DNA of 64,000 nt, taken from NCBI GenBank assembly GCA_963829505.1, contig CAWHIL010000001.1, positions 930,001-994,000 on the forward strand, in the 5' to 3' direction. Source of the DNA: Roseiarcus sp963829505 (lineage in GTDB: Bacteria; Pseudomonadota; Alphaproteobacteria; Rhizobiales; Beijerinckiaceae). This document shows, one piece after another, positions 9,227-18,913 of this stretch. Below the pieces are notes generated by a model. It saw only the letters and a program-made list of their open reading frames with translations, did no database searches and was not told where the DNA came from. The translations under genes were made by a program, and so were the position numbers. How positions within the stretch are numbered: the first letter of the stretch is position 1; every line of letters begins with the position of its first letter.

Positions 9227-10672
9227 TTATTGCGCCGGCAATAGCGCCGGCTGGGCTTCCTTCATCACCGGGGGTGGGTTCCACTTGCCGGTCAAAGCCT
9301 CGCTCTTGGGCGCATAAAGCCGCATGGTGAGGTTGAACGCGCCTTTCGGCGCGGGCAGCCAGTTCGCCTCCTTGTCCGCCCCAGGGCTGGCGTTCTGAAA
9401 GTAGAGGTCCAAGGAGCCATCCGGGTTGGTTTTGAACGGCATCCAGCTGCTGACTGCGAACCGGTTCAGGCTGTTCGCCACCTGGTAGCCCTGGGCGTCA
9501 TACAGCGTGACCGACCAGAAGGCGTTCACTGGCGGCGTCGCCCCCTTGTCGAAATGCAGGACATAGTCGCTGCCGCCGTCCAGCGGCTTGCCTGAGTTGT
9601 CGGCGAGGTTGATCGGGTAGATTGCATCCTCCGGCAGGTTCGCGCCGAGTCCGAACTGCGTGATGATCGCACGCTTTAGGAAGTAATTGCCGTAAACGCC
9701 CATCGTGTCAGTGTTCATCGACCAGCCGTTCGCGATCCTCGCGATGCTGGGCACTTTCCACGCCATAAGCTTTTGGGCGTCCTCGGGCGCAGTTTCCAAT
9801 CCGGCCTTGATCGCCGGATCGACCTTCTCGATATCGAAGCTCTTGCCGCGCTCGATCCCGATCCGCTGCATCTGGGCGAGGATCGGTTGATCGGTGATGT
9901 GCGGCGGCTGCAACTTGAGGATTTCGGCGGCATAGGCGAAAAATTTGGCGGCCGGCATGGTGTCGACGGTGATCTTCGGCGGCGTCTTCATGTCAACGCC
10001 GGGATCGACGGTTCCGGCTGCCGGCTCCGCGGTCTTGCCCCAATTCGACAGCGGCGTGATCTTGAGCTCGGCTTGGATCTTATTCACAGCGGCATAGTCG
10101 GCCGGTCCGTCGGTCTTGGTGCGGCCGACGATCCAGACATAGGGCGTGGGCGCGTCTATGCGAACGACGCCTGCCGGAAGCGCGCCGCTCCAGCCGGGCG
10201 GCGTCACTGCATAGTCGCCAGCCTGGGTTCCGGTCGTGCGCCAGCCAGGGGACGCGAAAACGTCGGTCCACATGTCGAGCATCGGCAGCAGGTAGTAACG
10301 CCCATGCGTATCGGGCACGGATACGATCACCGGCTCCTTGGTCAGGTCGAGCCAGGCGCTCGAATAGAGCGTGTCGAAGTTCGGCCGAACCACCACCTTC
10401 ATGTCTGCGGGCGGATATTCCGGGATGTTGGCGAAAGTATTCATCGGCCCATGAATGCCCTCCGGCTTGACGACGTTGGTGAGCTGCTTCCGCGTCAGGT
10501 CCATCGTGACCAGAGAGTACAGATAGAGGTAAGCCTGCACGCCGATGTCGTGGGCCTCCTGTTGGCTGATCGCCTCGGCCGCGCTGGCGGCATCGGGCGC
10601 GCCGCAGGCGAGCGCCGCGCCGAGCAGTGCGGGCAGAGCGAAGCGAGCGATCGGAGTCGATAGTCCGGCCAT
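9227..10672 (-). CDS. DUF1254/DUF1214 exported protein
   Basis: A 481-residue protein with a signal peptide (hydrophobic stretch about 8-25, cleavage near AASAAEA). The DUF1254 domain follows (AYLYLYSLVTMDLTRKQL, then ANIPEYPPADMKVVVRPNFD and DTLYSSAWLDL). The C-terminal DUF1214 domain includes DYVLHFDKGATPPVNAFWSV and LPAPKGAFNLTMRLY. The biochemical role of this widespread family is not established. The start at 10672 has GGAGAA upstream. It stands alone on its strand between two cyclase paralogues, so no operon partner helps. Family call is strong, function unknown. Confidence 0.88.
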   Translation of the reverse strand: MAGLSTPIARFALPALLGAALACGAPDAASAAEAISQQEAHDIGVQAYLYLYSLVTMDLTRKQLTNVVKPEGIHGPMNTFANIPEYPPADMKVVVRPNFDTLYSSAWLDLTKEPVIVSVPDTHGRYYLLPMLDMWTDVFASPGWRTTGTQAGDYAVTPPGWSGALPAGVVRIDAPTPYVWIVGRTKTDGPADYAAVNKIQAELKITPLSNWGKTAEPAAGTVDPGVDMKTPPKITVDTMPAAKFFAYAAEILKLQPPHITDQPILAQMQRIGIERGKSFDIEKVDPAIKAGLETAPEDAQKLMAWKVPSIARIANGWSMNTDTMGVYGNYFLKRAIITQFGLGANLPEDAIYPINLADNSGKPLDGGSDYVLHFDKGATPPVNAFWSVTLYDAQGYQVANSLNRFAVSSWMPFKTNPDGSLDLYFQNASPGADKEANWLPAPKGAFNLTMRLYAPKSEALTGKWNPPPVMKEAQPALLPAQ

Positions 10673-10790
10673 GTCGTGCGTTCTCCTTGTGCGGCCCGCG
10701 CGGGCCGGGGGCGTCTTGCAACAAAACCAACGGAATAAAAAGTGATCGTGGCGTCGATAAGAACGTCGAGCAATTCGCTTGCGTTAGCCT

Positions 10791-10910
10791 AAGGTCCGCT
10801 TGCCGTCCCACCTGCGACGTTCGCCGTCGCGACCCACAAGGTCCGCTTCACGTCGAAACTCGCCGTCTCCTTCGCGCACAGAGCGGGCGTTGCCGGACGG
10901 CTTGGAGAAC
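10791..10910. repeat. Intergenic repeat-family member(s) upstream of cyclase paralogue 2
   Basis: Within the 569-base gap 10673-11241, which has no convincing gene, bases 10791-10910 hold the motif AAGGTCCGCTTCACGTCGAA, then CTCGCCGTCTCCTTCGCGCA and CAGAGCGGGCG. A weaker half-copy precedes it (GGTCCGCTTGCCGTCC). It is the same family as at 6846, 15338, 19431 and 31602. Confidence 0.65.
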
Positions 10911-11241
10911 GGGCGCAAACGACCCTGAGGGGGCCTTCAAGATTGGCCGGGAACGGGCGGTGAGCGCCTGAAACCCGCTATTGGCTTATCTCACGCGTCC
11001 CGCCCCAGGAGGGGCATTTCACAGGCAATGGCCGAACGCCTGGGACCCGAACGCTGCCTCGGTCTCAAAAAGGCGGGATTGAGCTCGAGATTCGCCCACG
11101 AAATCAGGCTCAGGGGCAACGACTCCAATGGGGACCTTTCGCTTGATCTTCGGAACGGAAGGAACGCGAAATAGTGAGTGTCTGAAACAGGCAGACCGAA
11201 ATTGGCATTCCTGCTAGGCTCATGACAGCTGGAGGGCCGCA

Positions 11242-13011
11242 ATGACCGAGACCCGCAAGCTGGCCGCCATTCTGGTCGCAGACGTCGTCGGTTACAGCCG
11301 TCTCGCCGCTGCTGACGAGGATCGGACGCTCGCGCGGCTGCGCGGACTCCGAAGCGACCTCACCGACCCCGCCATCGCAGTCCATCGTGGCCGGATCGTC
11401 AAGGCAACCGGCGATGGCTTGATTGTCGAGTTTCGGAGTGTCGTCGACGCGGTCCGCTGCGCAATCGAGATCCAGAGCGGCCTCATCGAGCGCAATGCGG
11501 GTCTCGCACTCGAAAAACGCATCGTGCTTCGTGTCGGGATCCATATTGGCGACGTCGTGGAAGAAAGCGATGGCGATCTCATGGGCGACGGGGTCAACAT
11601 CGCCGCGCGCCTCGAAGCGATTGCAGGGCCCGGGACAATCTGTCTCTCGGAGGACGCCTACCGCCAAGTCAAGTCGCGGCTCGATCTCAAGGTCGACGAT
11701 CTCGGTGCAATGCGGCTCAAGAACATTGCAGAGCCGATCCGGGCCTATTCAATTGACGCCGGCCAGCCTGCCTCCGCGCCCGCGCCGCCGCCGGCCGAGA
11801 AGCCGGGAGCGCCACGCCTTTCGATTGTGGTTCTCCCGTTTGCCAATCTTGGGAATGACCCCGGGCAGGATTACTTCGTCGACGGCGTCACCGAGAGCCT
11901 GACAACGGACCTCTCGCAGATGAGCGGAATGCGAGTGATCGGCCGGAACACCGCTTTTAGTTATAAGGGAAAGGCGATCGACCTCAAATGGATCGGTCGC
12001 GAGCTCAACGTACGCTATGTGCTCGAAGGCAGCGTCCAACGCTCAGCGGATCGCATCCGTGTGAACGTCCAACTGATCGACGCAGAGAGCGGCAATCATC
12101 TGTGGGCGGAGCGGTTCGACAAGACCGTCGCAGACCTTTTCGATATGCAGGACGAGATCGTCGCTCGCCTCGCAAACGCGCTTAACACCCAGCTCATAGT
12201 TGCTGAGGCGCGCCGGGCCGAGCGCACGCCGAGTCCAGATTCGATGGATCTCTTTTTTCAGGGAATGAGCAGGTACAATAGAGGACTTAGCCCAGCGAAC
12301 CTGTCGGAAACTCGGTTGCTTTTCGAGCGCGCCCTGGCGCTCAACTCAGACAACGTCGATGCAATTGTCGGCGCTGCGCTCACGCATAGCGCGGTCGCTG
12401 GCCATCACATGAGCGATGATCGGGTGACCCACATGGCGGCAGCTGAGAAGCTCGCGATCAGGGCGCTCTCGCTTGCGCCAGAAAACGCACTGGCGCACCT
12501 GTGCTTGGGTGTTGTCTGGATTTACACGAATTGCGCGTCACGAGGCATTCCCGAGCTTGAACGAGCTCTCGCGATTGACCGTAACCTCGCAGCCGCCCAC
12601 GCGTATATTGGATTGGCCCATAACTTCTGCGGCCATGGAGAGAAGACTGCACCCCACATCGAGGATGCGCTGCGGCTCAGCCCTCGCGATACAGCGGTCT
12701 ACCTTTGGCGGACCTTTAACGGATCGACAAAGGTCTTCCTTGCTAGGAATGAAGACGCAGTCGCAGAACTGAGCCGCGCGATCGAGGCCAACCGAAATTT
12801 CGCGGCCGCTTATTTCTACCGCGCTGTCGCCTTGGCGGAGTTAGGTCGCCTCGACGAGGCTCTCCTTGATGCGCGACAGGGCCTTTCCATTGATCCGACA
12901 TTCACCATCCGCCGCTATAGCGCCGACTCGCCGAGCGACAATGCGGTGTTTCTTGGCAGACGAAAAGAAATCTACAAAATCATGAAGCGCGTCGGGCTTC
13001 CGGAAGAATAA
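11242..13011 (+). CDS. Class III adenylate cyclase with FlgO-like and TPR domains (paralogue 2)
   Basis: A 589-residue paralogue of the gene at 7049, with GGAGGG just before the ATG. Cyclase residues: Asp14 in ILVADVVGYSRL, Lys54/Asp58 in VKATGDGLIVEF and the NIAARLE box. A Pro/Ala linker is at about 172-192. The FlgO/TolB-like domain follows (LSIVVLPFANLGNDPGQDYF, then VRYVLEGSVQRSADRIRVN), and then TPR-like helices to the end. Predicted product is cyclic AMP. It is 247 bases upstream of, and on the same strand as, a protein with a cyclic-nucleotide-binding-type domain, which may link production and sensing. The link is inferred from position only. Confidence 0.85.
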   Translation: MTETRKLAAILVADVVGYSRLAAADEDRTLARLRGLRSDLTDPAIAVHRGRIVKATGDGLIVEFRSVVDAVRCAIEIQSGLIERNAGLALEKRIVLRVGIHIGDVVEESDGDLMGDGVNIAARLEAIAGPGTICLSEDAYRQVKSRLDLKVDDLGAMRLKNIAEPIRAYSIDAGQPASAPAPPPAEKPGAPRLSIVVLPFANLGNDPGQDYFVDGVTESLTTDLSQMSGMRVIGRNTAFSYKGKAIDLKWIGRELNVRYVLEGSVQRSADRIRVNVQLIDAESGNHLWAERFDKTVADLFDMQDEIVARLANALNTQLIVAEARRAERTPSPDSMDLFFQGMSRYNRGLSPANLSETRLLFERALALNSDNVDAIVGAALTHSAVAGHHMSDDRVTHMAAAEKLAIRALSLAPENALAHLCLGVVWIYTNCASRGIPELERALAIDRNLAAAHAYIGLAHNFCGHGEKTAPHIEDALRLSPRDTAVYLWRTFNGSTKVFLARNEDAVAELSRAIEANRNFAAAYFYRAVALAELGRLDEALLDARQGLSIDPTFTIRRYSADSPSDNAVFLGRRKEIYKIMKRVGLPEE

Positions 13012-13258
13012 GACCGAGGAGGAAAAGGGCGCGACGGGATAATGCCCTTGCACGCTGGTTATCAGTTAGTGCCCATCCCATTCGGTCATCCGATTTCGCC
13101 TCTAAGCGACCACCTGCCGCGGACGGCATGAGCAGATCCTTCGCGCGCGGGTTGTGGCGTGAGACAGGGTCACGCCGTTGACTGCCTAACCCGATCGGTT
13201 AAATTCCGCCCGATCGCCAGCAGGACGTGACACGGCGACGACCTGAGCCGGAGCGGCA

Positions 13259-14911
13259 ATGCTGACGACCGACGATCTGCGCGCCGTTCCCCTTTTTTCG
13301 TCGCTGACCGCGAAAGAGTTGGCGCGGCTCGTGGAGACGTCGGCGGACATCCATCTTGCGGCGGGCGAGTTCGCGGTCTTCGAAGGCGGCGAGTGTGCGC
13401 TCTTCGCTGTCCTGTCGGGAAAGCTTGAAGTTTTGAAGACGATCGACGGCGTCGAGAGAAGGCTCGGCTGGCGCAGCCCGGGCTCGATCTTCGGCGAAGT
13501 GCCGCTCGCGCTCGGCGCGCCGTTTCCGGGCGGCTACCGCGCCTCCGAGCCGTCGCGGGTGATGCGCGTCGAGCCCCGGCACTATTACGCGCTCGCGGCC
13601 TCGTCGCCGGAGCTTGCAACGAAGATGGGCGCGCTCACTCGCGAGCGACTTGGAGGCCTCCAGGCGGCCAACGCGGAGCCGCAGAAGGCGCGCCTGACCA
13701 TGGTCGGGAGGCGCGGCGATCCCACCACCGAAGCCCTGCGCCGGTTTCTCGTCCGCAATCAGGTCCATTTCGAGCAGTTGCCGCCGGAGAAGCCGGAGGC
13801 CTCCGAGCTGTGGCCCGAGAACTTTCCGGGCGAAGACCAATGCCCCGCGGTCCGGTTCGACGACGGGACCATCTTCTGCCGCCCGAGCGTGCGCGAGGTC
13901 GCCGGCGCGGTCGGCCTTCAGACGAGCCCGCGCCTGGCGCAATACGACACAATGATCGTCGGCGGCGGGCCGGCGGGCCTCGCCGCGGCCGTGTACGGCG
14001 CCTCGGAGGGCCTGAAGACGCTCGTCGTCGAGCGCGAGGCGCCTGGAGGCCAGGCCGGCACGTCGTCGCGCATCGAGAACTATCTTGGCTTCCCGAGCGG
14101 CGTGTCCGGAGACGAACTGGCGAGCCGCGCGCTTCAGCAGGCGCGGAGGCTCGGCGCGGAAATCCTGGTCACGCGGACGGTCGAGCGCATCGATCCGACA
14201 AGACTCGAGGTGATACTCGACGGCGGCGAGCGCGTGAGCGCGCGGACCCTCATTCTCGCGACCGGCGTCGCCTGGCGCCGGGTAACGATCGAGGGCGCGG
14301 ATCCGCTGATCGGCAAGGGCGTCTACTACGGCGCCGCCCGGAGCGAAGCGGACGCGATGCACGGACGCGACGTGCATCTCGTCGGCGCGGGCAATTCCGC
14401 CGGACAGTCGGCGCTCTTCTTTGCCAACCACGCGCGTTCGGTGACGCTCGTCGTGCGCGGCGAGTCGCTCGAAAAGAGCATGTCGCACTATCTCATCGAT
14501 CAGTTGCGGCGTCAGCCCAACATCGACGTCTTGCTCCAGACGGAGGTCAAGGCCGCCCACGGCGCGCCGAACCTCACGGCCATCGATCTTCTCGACCGCG
14601 CGACGGGCGAGGTCCGGCAGGCGAAGTGCGGGGGGTTGTTCATTTTCATCGGCGCTGACGCGGAGACCGATTGGCTGCCGCCCGACATCGCCCGCGATCC
14701 GCGCGGCTACGTGCTGACGGGCGACGACGTAGTGAAGGCCGGCCGCTGGTCGGAGACGCGCGACCCGTTGCTGCTCGAGACCAGCGTGCCCGGCGTCTTC
14801 GCCTGCGGCGATGTCCGTCTGAGCCCGGTTAAACGGGTCGCCGCCGCGGTCGGCGAGGGCAGCATGGCCATCGCCCTCGTCCACCAGTTCCTGCAAAAAG
14901 CGGCCGCGTGA
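13259..14911 (+). CDS. Cyclic-nucleotide-binding-like domain fused to thioredoxin-reductase-like flavoprotein
   Basis: A 550-residue fusion. Residues 8-130 are a Crp/cNMP-type beta-barrel (FEGGECALFAVLSGKLEVL, then GSIFGEVPLAL). Residues 143-220 look like a small thioredoxin/glutaredoxin-fold segment (RRFLVRNQVHFEQLPPE). Residues 228-550 are a thioredoxin-reductase-like flavoprotein: FAD motif MIVGGGPAGLAAAVYGA, GGQAGTSSRIENYLGFP, NADPH-type VHLVGAGNSAGQSA and C-terminal GVFACGDVRLSPVKRVAAAV. The redox CxxC of true thioredoxin reductases is absent (GVYYGAARSEA in its place). The barrel keeps FGE, but the usual phosphate-binding Arg is not at its place. The ligand is therefore uncertain and it is not a classical thioredoxin reductase. 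Confidence 0.85.
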   Translation: MLTTDDLRAVPLFSSLTAKELARLVETSADIHLAAGEFAVFEGGECALFAVLSGKLEVLKTIDGVERRLGWRSPGSIFGEVPLALGAPFPGGYRASEPSRVMRVEPRHYYALAASSPELATKMGALTRERLGGLQAANAEPQKARLTMVGRRGDPTTEALRRFLVRNQVHFEQLPPEKPEASELWPENFPGEDQCPAVRFDDGTIFCRPSVREVAGAVGLQTSPRLAQYDTMIVGGGPAGLAAAVYGASEGLKTLVVEREAPGGQAGTSSRIENYLGFPSGVSGDELASRALQQARRLGAEILVTRTVERIDPTRLEVILDGGERVSARTLILATGVAWRRVTIEGADPLIGKGVYYGAARSEADAMHGRDVHLVGAGNSAGQSALFFANHARSVTLVVRGESLEKSMSHYLIDQLRRQPNIDVLLQTEVKAAHGAPNLTAIDLLDRATGEVRQAKCGGLFIFIGADAETDWLPPDIARDPRGYVLTGDDVVKAGRWSETRDPLLLETSVPGVFACGDVRLSPVKRVAAAVGEGSMAIALVHQFLQKAAA

Positions 14912-14926
14912 CGCCGCAGGCGGGGC

Positions 14927-15022
14927 TTACATCCCGTCGCCGCCGTCGACCGTCATGACTGCGCCCAAGACGTGGGGCGACTGGCCGTCAGGTCGTGCCA
15001 ACGGGTCGCCGCCGTGAGCCAA
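14927..15022 (-). pseudogene. C-terminal remnant of a short-chain dehydrogenase
   Basis: Reading the minus strand upstream from TAA at 14927-14929 gives PLARPDGQSPHV, then LGAVMTVDGGDGM, the typical end of short-chain dehydrogenases (GAV-TVDGG). Nothing upstream continues the gene, so only about 30 codons survive. The rest of the gap 14912-15483 holds no gene I can support. Identification rests on this one motif. Confidence 0.45.
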
Positions 15023-15337
15023 CGGAGTCTTATGAACCGACGCGGCGAGTTCCTGGAGGGCAGCCGGAGGTAGCTGCAGAACACTATCTCCGAATGCTCT
15101 AACGTCTCGACACGAACTTAGTCATAGACCCTTGGCCGTCGTCGACCGGCTGGGGGTAGGCGCGAAGGCTTGATGGAATATCTTGCTGAGGCTGGGTTCG
15201 TGGACGCGTCTCGCGTGTCTTCATCATCCGGCGACGCATACATAGACGTTAGCAGTGGAGATAGCGGTCCAAGCGCGGACGCGAACGTCCGCTGCTCGGG
15301 TTGCTTCTGCCGTTCGGTCATGGGCAGCAATCCGCCC

Positions 15338-15425
15338 AAGTGAGGCGTCCACGGCAGCGGTCGGCAATGTCCACTTCACGTCGACTCCTGCCGTCTCCTT
15401 GGCGCAAATTCCGGTCATTCGCTAC
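15338..15425. repeat. Dispersed intergenic repeat, member upstream of the hydrolase remnant
   Basis: Contains CAAGTGAGGCGTCCACGGCA, then GCGGTCGGCAATGTCCACTT, CACGTCGACTCCTGCCGTCT and CCTTGGCGCAAATTCC. Bases 19431-19510 carry almost the same 70-base string. Related shorter copies lie at 6846, 10791, 31602 and in the 172-bp repeat. It looks non-coding. Confidence 0.8.
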
Positions 15426-15483
15426 GCGGAGCTTGCAGACAGCCGGACCACCCGACGATGCGGCCCGGCGTAAGGGGACCGGA

Positions 15484-16066
15484 ATGCGAACTGCCATGAT
15501 CATCGCCGCGCTGCTGCTCGTTGTTCTCTTCGGGGCCTGCCTCTGGCTTTATGCGCCCGACAAGCCGCGCGCGGAACTTGAGGCGCAGTACGCCCGCCCG
15601 CCGGCCACCTTTCTGGAGGTGGCAGGAATGCGTGTACGCCTGCGCGATACCGGGCCGCGCGACGCGCCGGTCTTGGTCATGCTGCATGGGTTCGGGTCGA
15701 GCCTGGAAACCTGGGACGACTGGGCGGACCAACTGTCGGCCGACCACCGCGTGATCCAATTCGACCTACCGGGCTTCGGCCTGACCGGCGCGGATCCGAC
15801 CGGGGAGTACACCGACGCGCGCGCCATCGCGGTGCTGCTCGGGCTGCTGGACCGGCTGGGGGTGCGTCGGTGGACGCTGCTCGGCAACTCGATGGGCGGG
15901 CGGATCCCGTGGGCGTTCGCCGCTGCGCATCCGGACCGCGTGTCGAAGCTGGTGCTGGGGTCTCCCGACGGCTTCGCAAGCCCTGTGATCGATTACGATA
16001 AGAAGCAGGACGTGCCGCTGATGGTGCGGGCGCTACCGTACACACTGCCGCTGTTCATGCTGCGGT
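15484..16066 (+). pseudogene. Alpha/beta hydrolase, C-terminus lost at an IS remnant
   Basis: The start at 15484 has AAGGGGA upstream. An N-terminal membrane anchor or signal (about 4-22, MIIAALLLVVLFGACLWL) is followed by an alpha/beta-hydrolase domain: oxyanion region VLVMLHGFGSSLETWDDW, FDLPGFGLTG and the nucleophile elbow LLGNSMGGR. After about residue 194 (YTLPLFMLR) the frame runs into antisense of a transposase fragment. The late Asp and catalytic His of the triad are missing. Roughly the last third of the enzyme is gone, so it is very unlikely to be active. Confidence 0.8.
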
Positions 16067-16414
16067 GCGAAACCGGCCATGGCGGTTCTTGGAGAACGTC
16101 GAATGATCGGGGACATCGCCGTCGAGCCCCAATCGACAGAACCAGCGGTAGGCCAGATTGAGGTGGACCTCGTCGCATAGCCGCCGCTCAGAGCGGACGC
16201 CGAAGCAATAGCCGACAATCAGCATCCGGATCATCAGCTCGGGATCGATCGAAGGGCGACCCGTCTCGCTGTAGTAGGGTTCAAGATGCGCCCGAACCTC
16301 CGACAGATCGACGAACCGGTCGATCTTGCGCAAGAGGTGATCGCTCGGAACATGCCGCTCAAGGCTGAAGCCGTAGAACAGCGCCTCCTGCATCACCCGC
16401 CGCTCGCCCATCAT
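16066..16414 (-). pseudogene. IS5/IS1182-type transposase, N-terminal fragment
   Basis: The first about 115 residues of a DDE transposase of the IS5/IS1182 group: FYGFSLERHVPSDHLLRKID, then GRPSIDPELMIRMLIVGYCF, GVRSERRLCDEV and DVPDHSTFSKNRHGRFR. It stops where it joins the hydrolase remnant, so the catalytic C-terminal part has been deleted. The upstream IS end probably lies near 16470-16489, where AAGCGACTTTTTCAACG is found; a similar string occurs at about 31583. It is dead without outside help. Confidence 0.82.
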
Positions 16415-16489
16415 CGCGTGAGCCCCCGATTCGCCGTTAAAAATTGAATCAGCAGCGAGTCAGCGCAGCAAGCGACTTTTTCAACGAAA

Positions 16490-16661
16490 TCGACGGTTTA
16501 TCTGCCGTCGCAAATCTCGGCCTTGAACGCCTCAACTGGGCGGGTTCCTCGGCCCTCCAGGTTACCCAGGTTCTACGACCGCTTGCCCTCGCACTTGCGA
16601 CGTTCGTGGCCGCGAGCAGTGAGGTCGTTGAACGTCGACGCCGACCGTCCGGAGTGCGCAC
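16490..16661. repeat. 172-bp dispersed repeat, copy 2
   Basis: Near-identical partner of 8913-9084. Its left edge starts right after the likely end of the IS remnant, so the IS may have inserted into or beside this repeat. The gap 16415-16817 contains no gene I can support. Confidence 0.9.
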
Positions 16662-16817
16662 ATAGCAGTCGTTCCCCTCAGCTTTGTCGAAAGGCGCAAC
16701 TCGACCCGAAGCAGACATAGCGATCCGCCCAGTGAGAGTTGGCTTTTGCGCCATGACCGGTCGTTCGGATATCGTTGGCGAAAAGGTCAGTTCGACAAGG
16801 TCCAGACCGAAGTTCGA

Positions 16818-18674
16818 TCAAAAGTCACGCGTCTTTTCGACGCTCTTCGCCGGACCGGACGGCTTCTCGTTGACGGCTACCCGGACGAAACGAACCGGCG
16901 CGCTGACGCCGCGCAAGTTCGCCTCTTCCTCGACCTGGGTTCGGTCCGCGAGCGCGGCCGCGGCTTGCGCGTCGCGCGCCGTCAACTCAGACAGGATCAC
17001 CTCACCGCCGCGAGACTGATGTTCGAGCCGCGCCGCGATGTTCACGGTGGCGCCGAAATAGTCGAGCACGCCGCCCGTCGTGACCGCGATGCAGGGACCG
17101 GCGTGCAGGCCGAGCTTCAGGACGATGGGGTTTGCGCGCGTGTCGCCTCGGGCGGCGTTGAAGCTCGCGACGTCGTCCTGGATCGCGAGCGCAGCGCGGA
17201 CCGCATCATCCGGGCGGAAGAAGGCCGCCATCACCGCATCGCCGACCGTCTTGACGACGAAGCCGCGGTTTACCTGGACCCGCTCTGACAGAAAGGAAAA
17301 ATGGTCGCGAACGAGATTGTAGGCGGGCGCATCGCCCATCACATCGTAGAGTTCGGTCGAACCTTTGAGATCGGTGAACATGACGGCGATCCACCCGATC
17401 TCGGCACTGTCGCCGGGTCGCAGCAATTGCTCAGGGCAGAGCCGGCGGAAGGCGGGCATGGCGATGACGCATTCGCCGGTCAGCGCGTCCTCCGCCCAAT
17501 TGCGGTTCTCGACGACAAAAGCGAGCGGCCCGTCGCTCTCGTTGCGGATCACGAGTTCATTCGCGCCGCTTGGGTCTTCAAGCAGAATGTCGAGCCCGCG
17601 CGCCACGATAGTCGGGATGATTCCGTCGGGGCCGATCGCGCGATCTGCTTCGGCGCCGGCCTCGACGGTACGAAACCGGTAGGGCCCGGGCGGCAATGAG
17701 AGGTCGAAGGTCTTGGCCGATTGCGCAGCGACCTCGCCCTGAAACTTGATATGCCGCGCGGCGCCTTGTCCGAGCAGACACATCTCGCCCTCGGGCAGTG
17801 GACGAATCCAGGGCGCGGGATGAAAGGTCAGTTCGACGTTGCGGCTGAAGTTGCGCTCATAGTCGATGTTGCACGAGGAGCAATGCGCGCTTTGAGGCAG
17901 GTCCTGAAGCTGGCTCACGCGCGACTTGGCGCCGCGGCAGCGCGGGCACAAGAGTTCCCAACCCATCGCCACGACGCCCTTGCGCGCCGCCGCCAGAAAC
18001 ATCTCCACCGCGTGGTCGGATCGGGCGGACCATAGCCTCGCCAGCGCCATGGGGCGCATGCTGCGCAGATCGACGACCGGCGCATGGCGCAGGTAGTCGA
18101 CGAGGTTCGGTCCGAGGCCATGCGAGGCGGGATCGCGCGCCAGTTCTTCGCCGAGAGCGTCGAGGCGCTGGCGGGCGGCAGGCTCGACGAGGTCCCCGGC
18201 GCTCCAGCCGGGGACAAGCGCGCCGCCCTCGCTTTCGCGAATGATCCGCTCGACCCCCGCCGCGGCCTTGCCGAACTCCGCCTCGAACAGCCCCGCATGC
18301 AAGCCGACCAGTCCGAGAAGCCCGGCGGGCTCGGCCATGCCACTGAGGATAAGCCGGCAGCCTTCGCCTTCGGCAACCAGTTCGCAGGCCCATTCCCATC
18401 GGCGCATGGGCCCGTTCTTGTAGGTTCGGGTCTGGAAGAGGCTGTAGTTTTCCCGCCACTCGCCAAATTCCTCTTCCCATCTCACCGGGATGGGCCCGAG
18501 CTTGCCGCGATTGAGGCGGCGGACCCGGCCGTCCGCGTCCACCCGCTCCTCGAACCTGTAGGGCGCCATGCCGTTGAGTTCCCAAAGTCGGGCGGTGTCG
18601 GAGACAAACGGCCATATCACCGCCGGAGGCCTGGCGAAGATGCGCTCGTGGCGGAAGCGATAGGGCGCCGTCAT
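16818..18674 (-). CDS. DUF5939-type adenylate/guanylate cyclase
   Basis: A 618-residue enzyme with a different architecture from the three TPR cyclases. The N-terminal part (1-150) resembles a START/SRPBCC-like fold (FRHERIFARPPAVIWPFVSD). A DUF5939-type middle (about 240-400) carries a four-Cys zinc-ribbon pattern (CPRCRGAKS, then HCSSCN) and EGEMCLLGQGAARHIKFQGE. The C-terminal class III cyclase domain (about 420-600) starts AVMFTDLKGSTELYD (metal Asp), with VKTVGDAVMAAF (second metal Asp) and ATVNIAARLEHQSRGGEV (Asn-x3-Arg). Cyclic AMP is the likely product. It stands alone, convergent to the IS remnant region. Confidence 0.85.
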   Translation of the reverse strand: MTAPYRFRHERIFARPPAVIWPFVSDTARLWELNGMAPYRFEERVDADGRVRRLNRGKLGPIPVRWEEEFGEWRENYSLFQTRTYKNGPMRRWEWACELVAEGEGCRLILSGMAEPAGLLGLVGLHAGLFEAEFGKAAAGVERIIRESEGGALVPGWSAGDLVEPAARQRLDALGEELARDPASHGLGPNLVDYLRHAPVVDLRSMRPMALARLWSARSDHAVEMFLAAARKGVVAMGWELLCPRCRGAKSRVSQLQDLPQSAHCSSCNIDYERNFSRNVELTFHPAPWIRPLPEGEMCLLGQGAARHIKFQGEVAAQSAKTFDLSLPPGPYRFRTVEAGAEADRAIGPDGIIPTIVARGLDILLEDPSGANELVIRNESDGPLAFVVENRNWAEDALTGECVIAMPAFRRLCPEQLLRPGDSAEIGWIAVMFTDLKGSTELYDVMGDAPAYNLVRDHFSFLSERVQVNRGFVVKTVGDAVMAAFFRPDDAVRAALAIQDDVASFNAARGDTRANPIVLKLGLHAGPCIAVTTGGVLDYFGATVNIAARLEHQSRGGEVILSELTARDAQAAAALADRTQVEEEANLRGVSAPVRFVRVAVNEKPSGPAKSVEKTRDF

Positions 18675-18913
18675 CGGATCGCGTCCCGAATTGCTAAGAA
18701 GCGCAGCTTGCCCGATTCTCCGGGAGCCTCAATGCCCCACTTGAGGTCGATGGCGGTCATTGGTCGTGTTGCGGGAAGACGGGCGGAGGGACTTCGACGC
18801 CTCATGACCAAACGCGGCGGCCTGCAAGCCCTCGTTGATAGTCGTCGACCTTCTGCATCTCGAAGGCGACTATCTGGTCCTGCAAGGATGTCCTCAAATA
18901 AGGTCTCAAAGAA

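Noticed and set aside
13199..14896. 565-codon open frame antisense to the flavoprotein gene
   Set aside because: No domain pattern; the plus strand has clear FAD and NADPH motifs.
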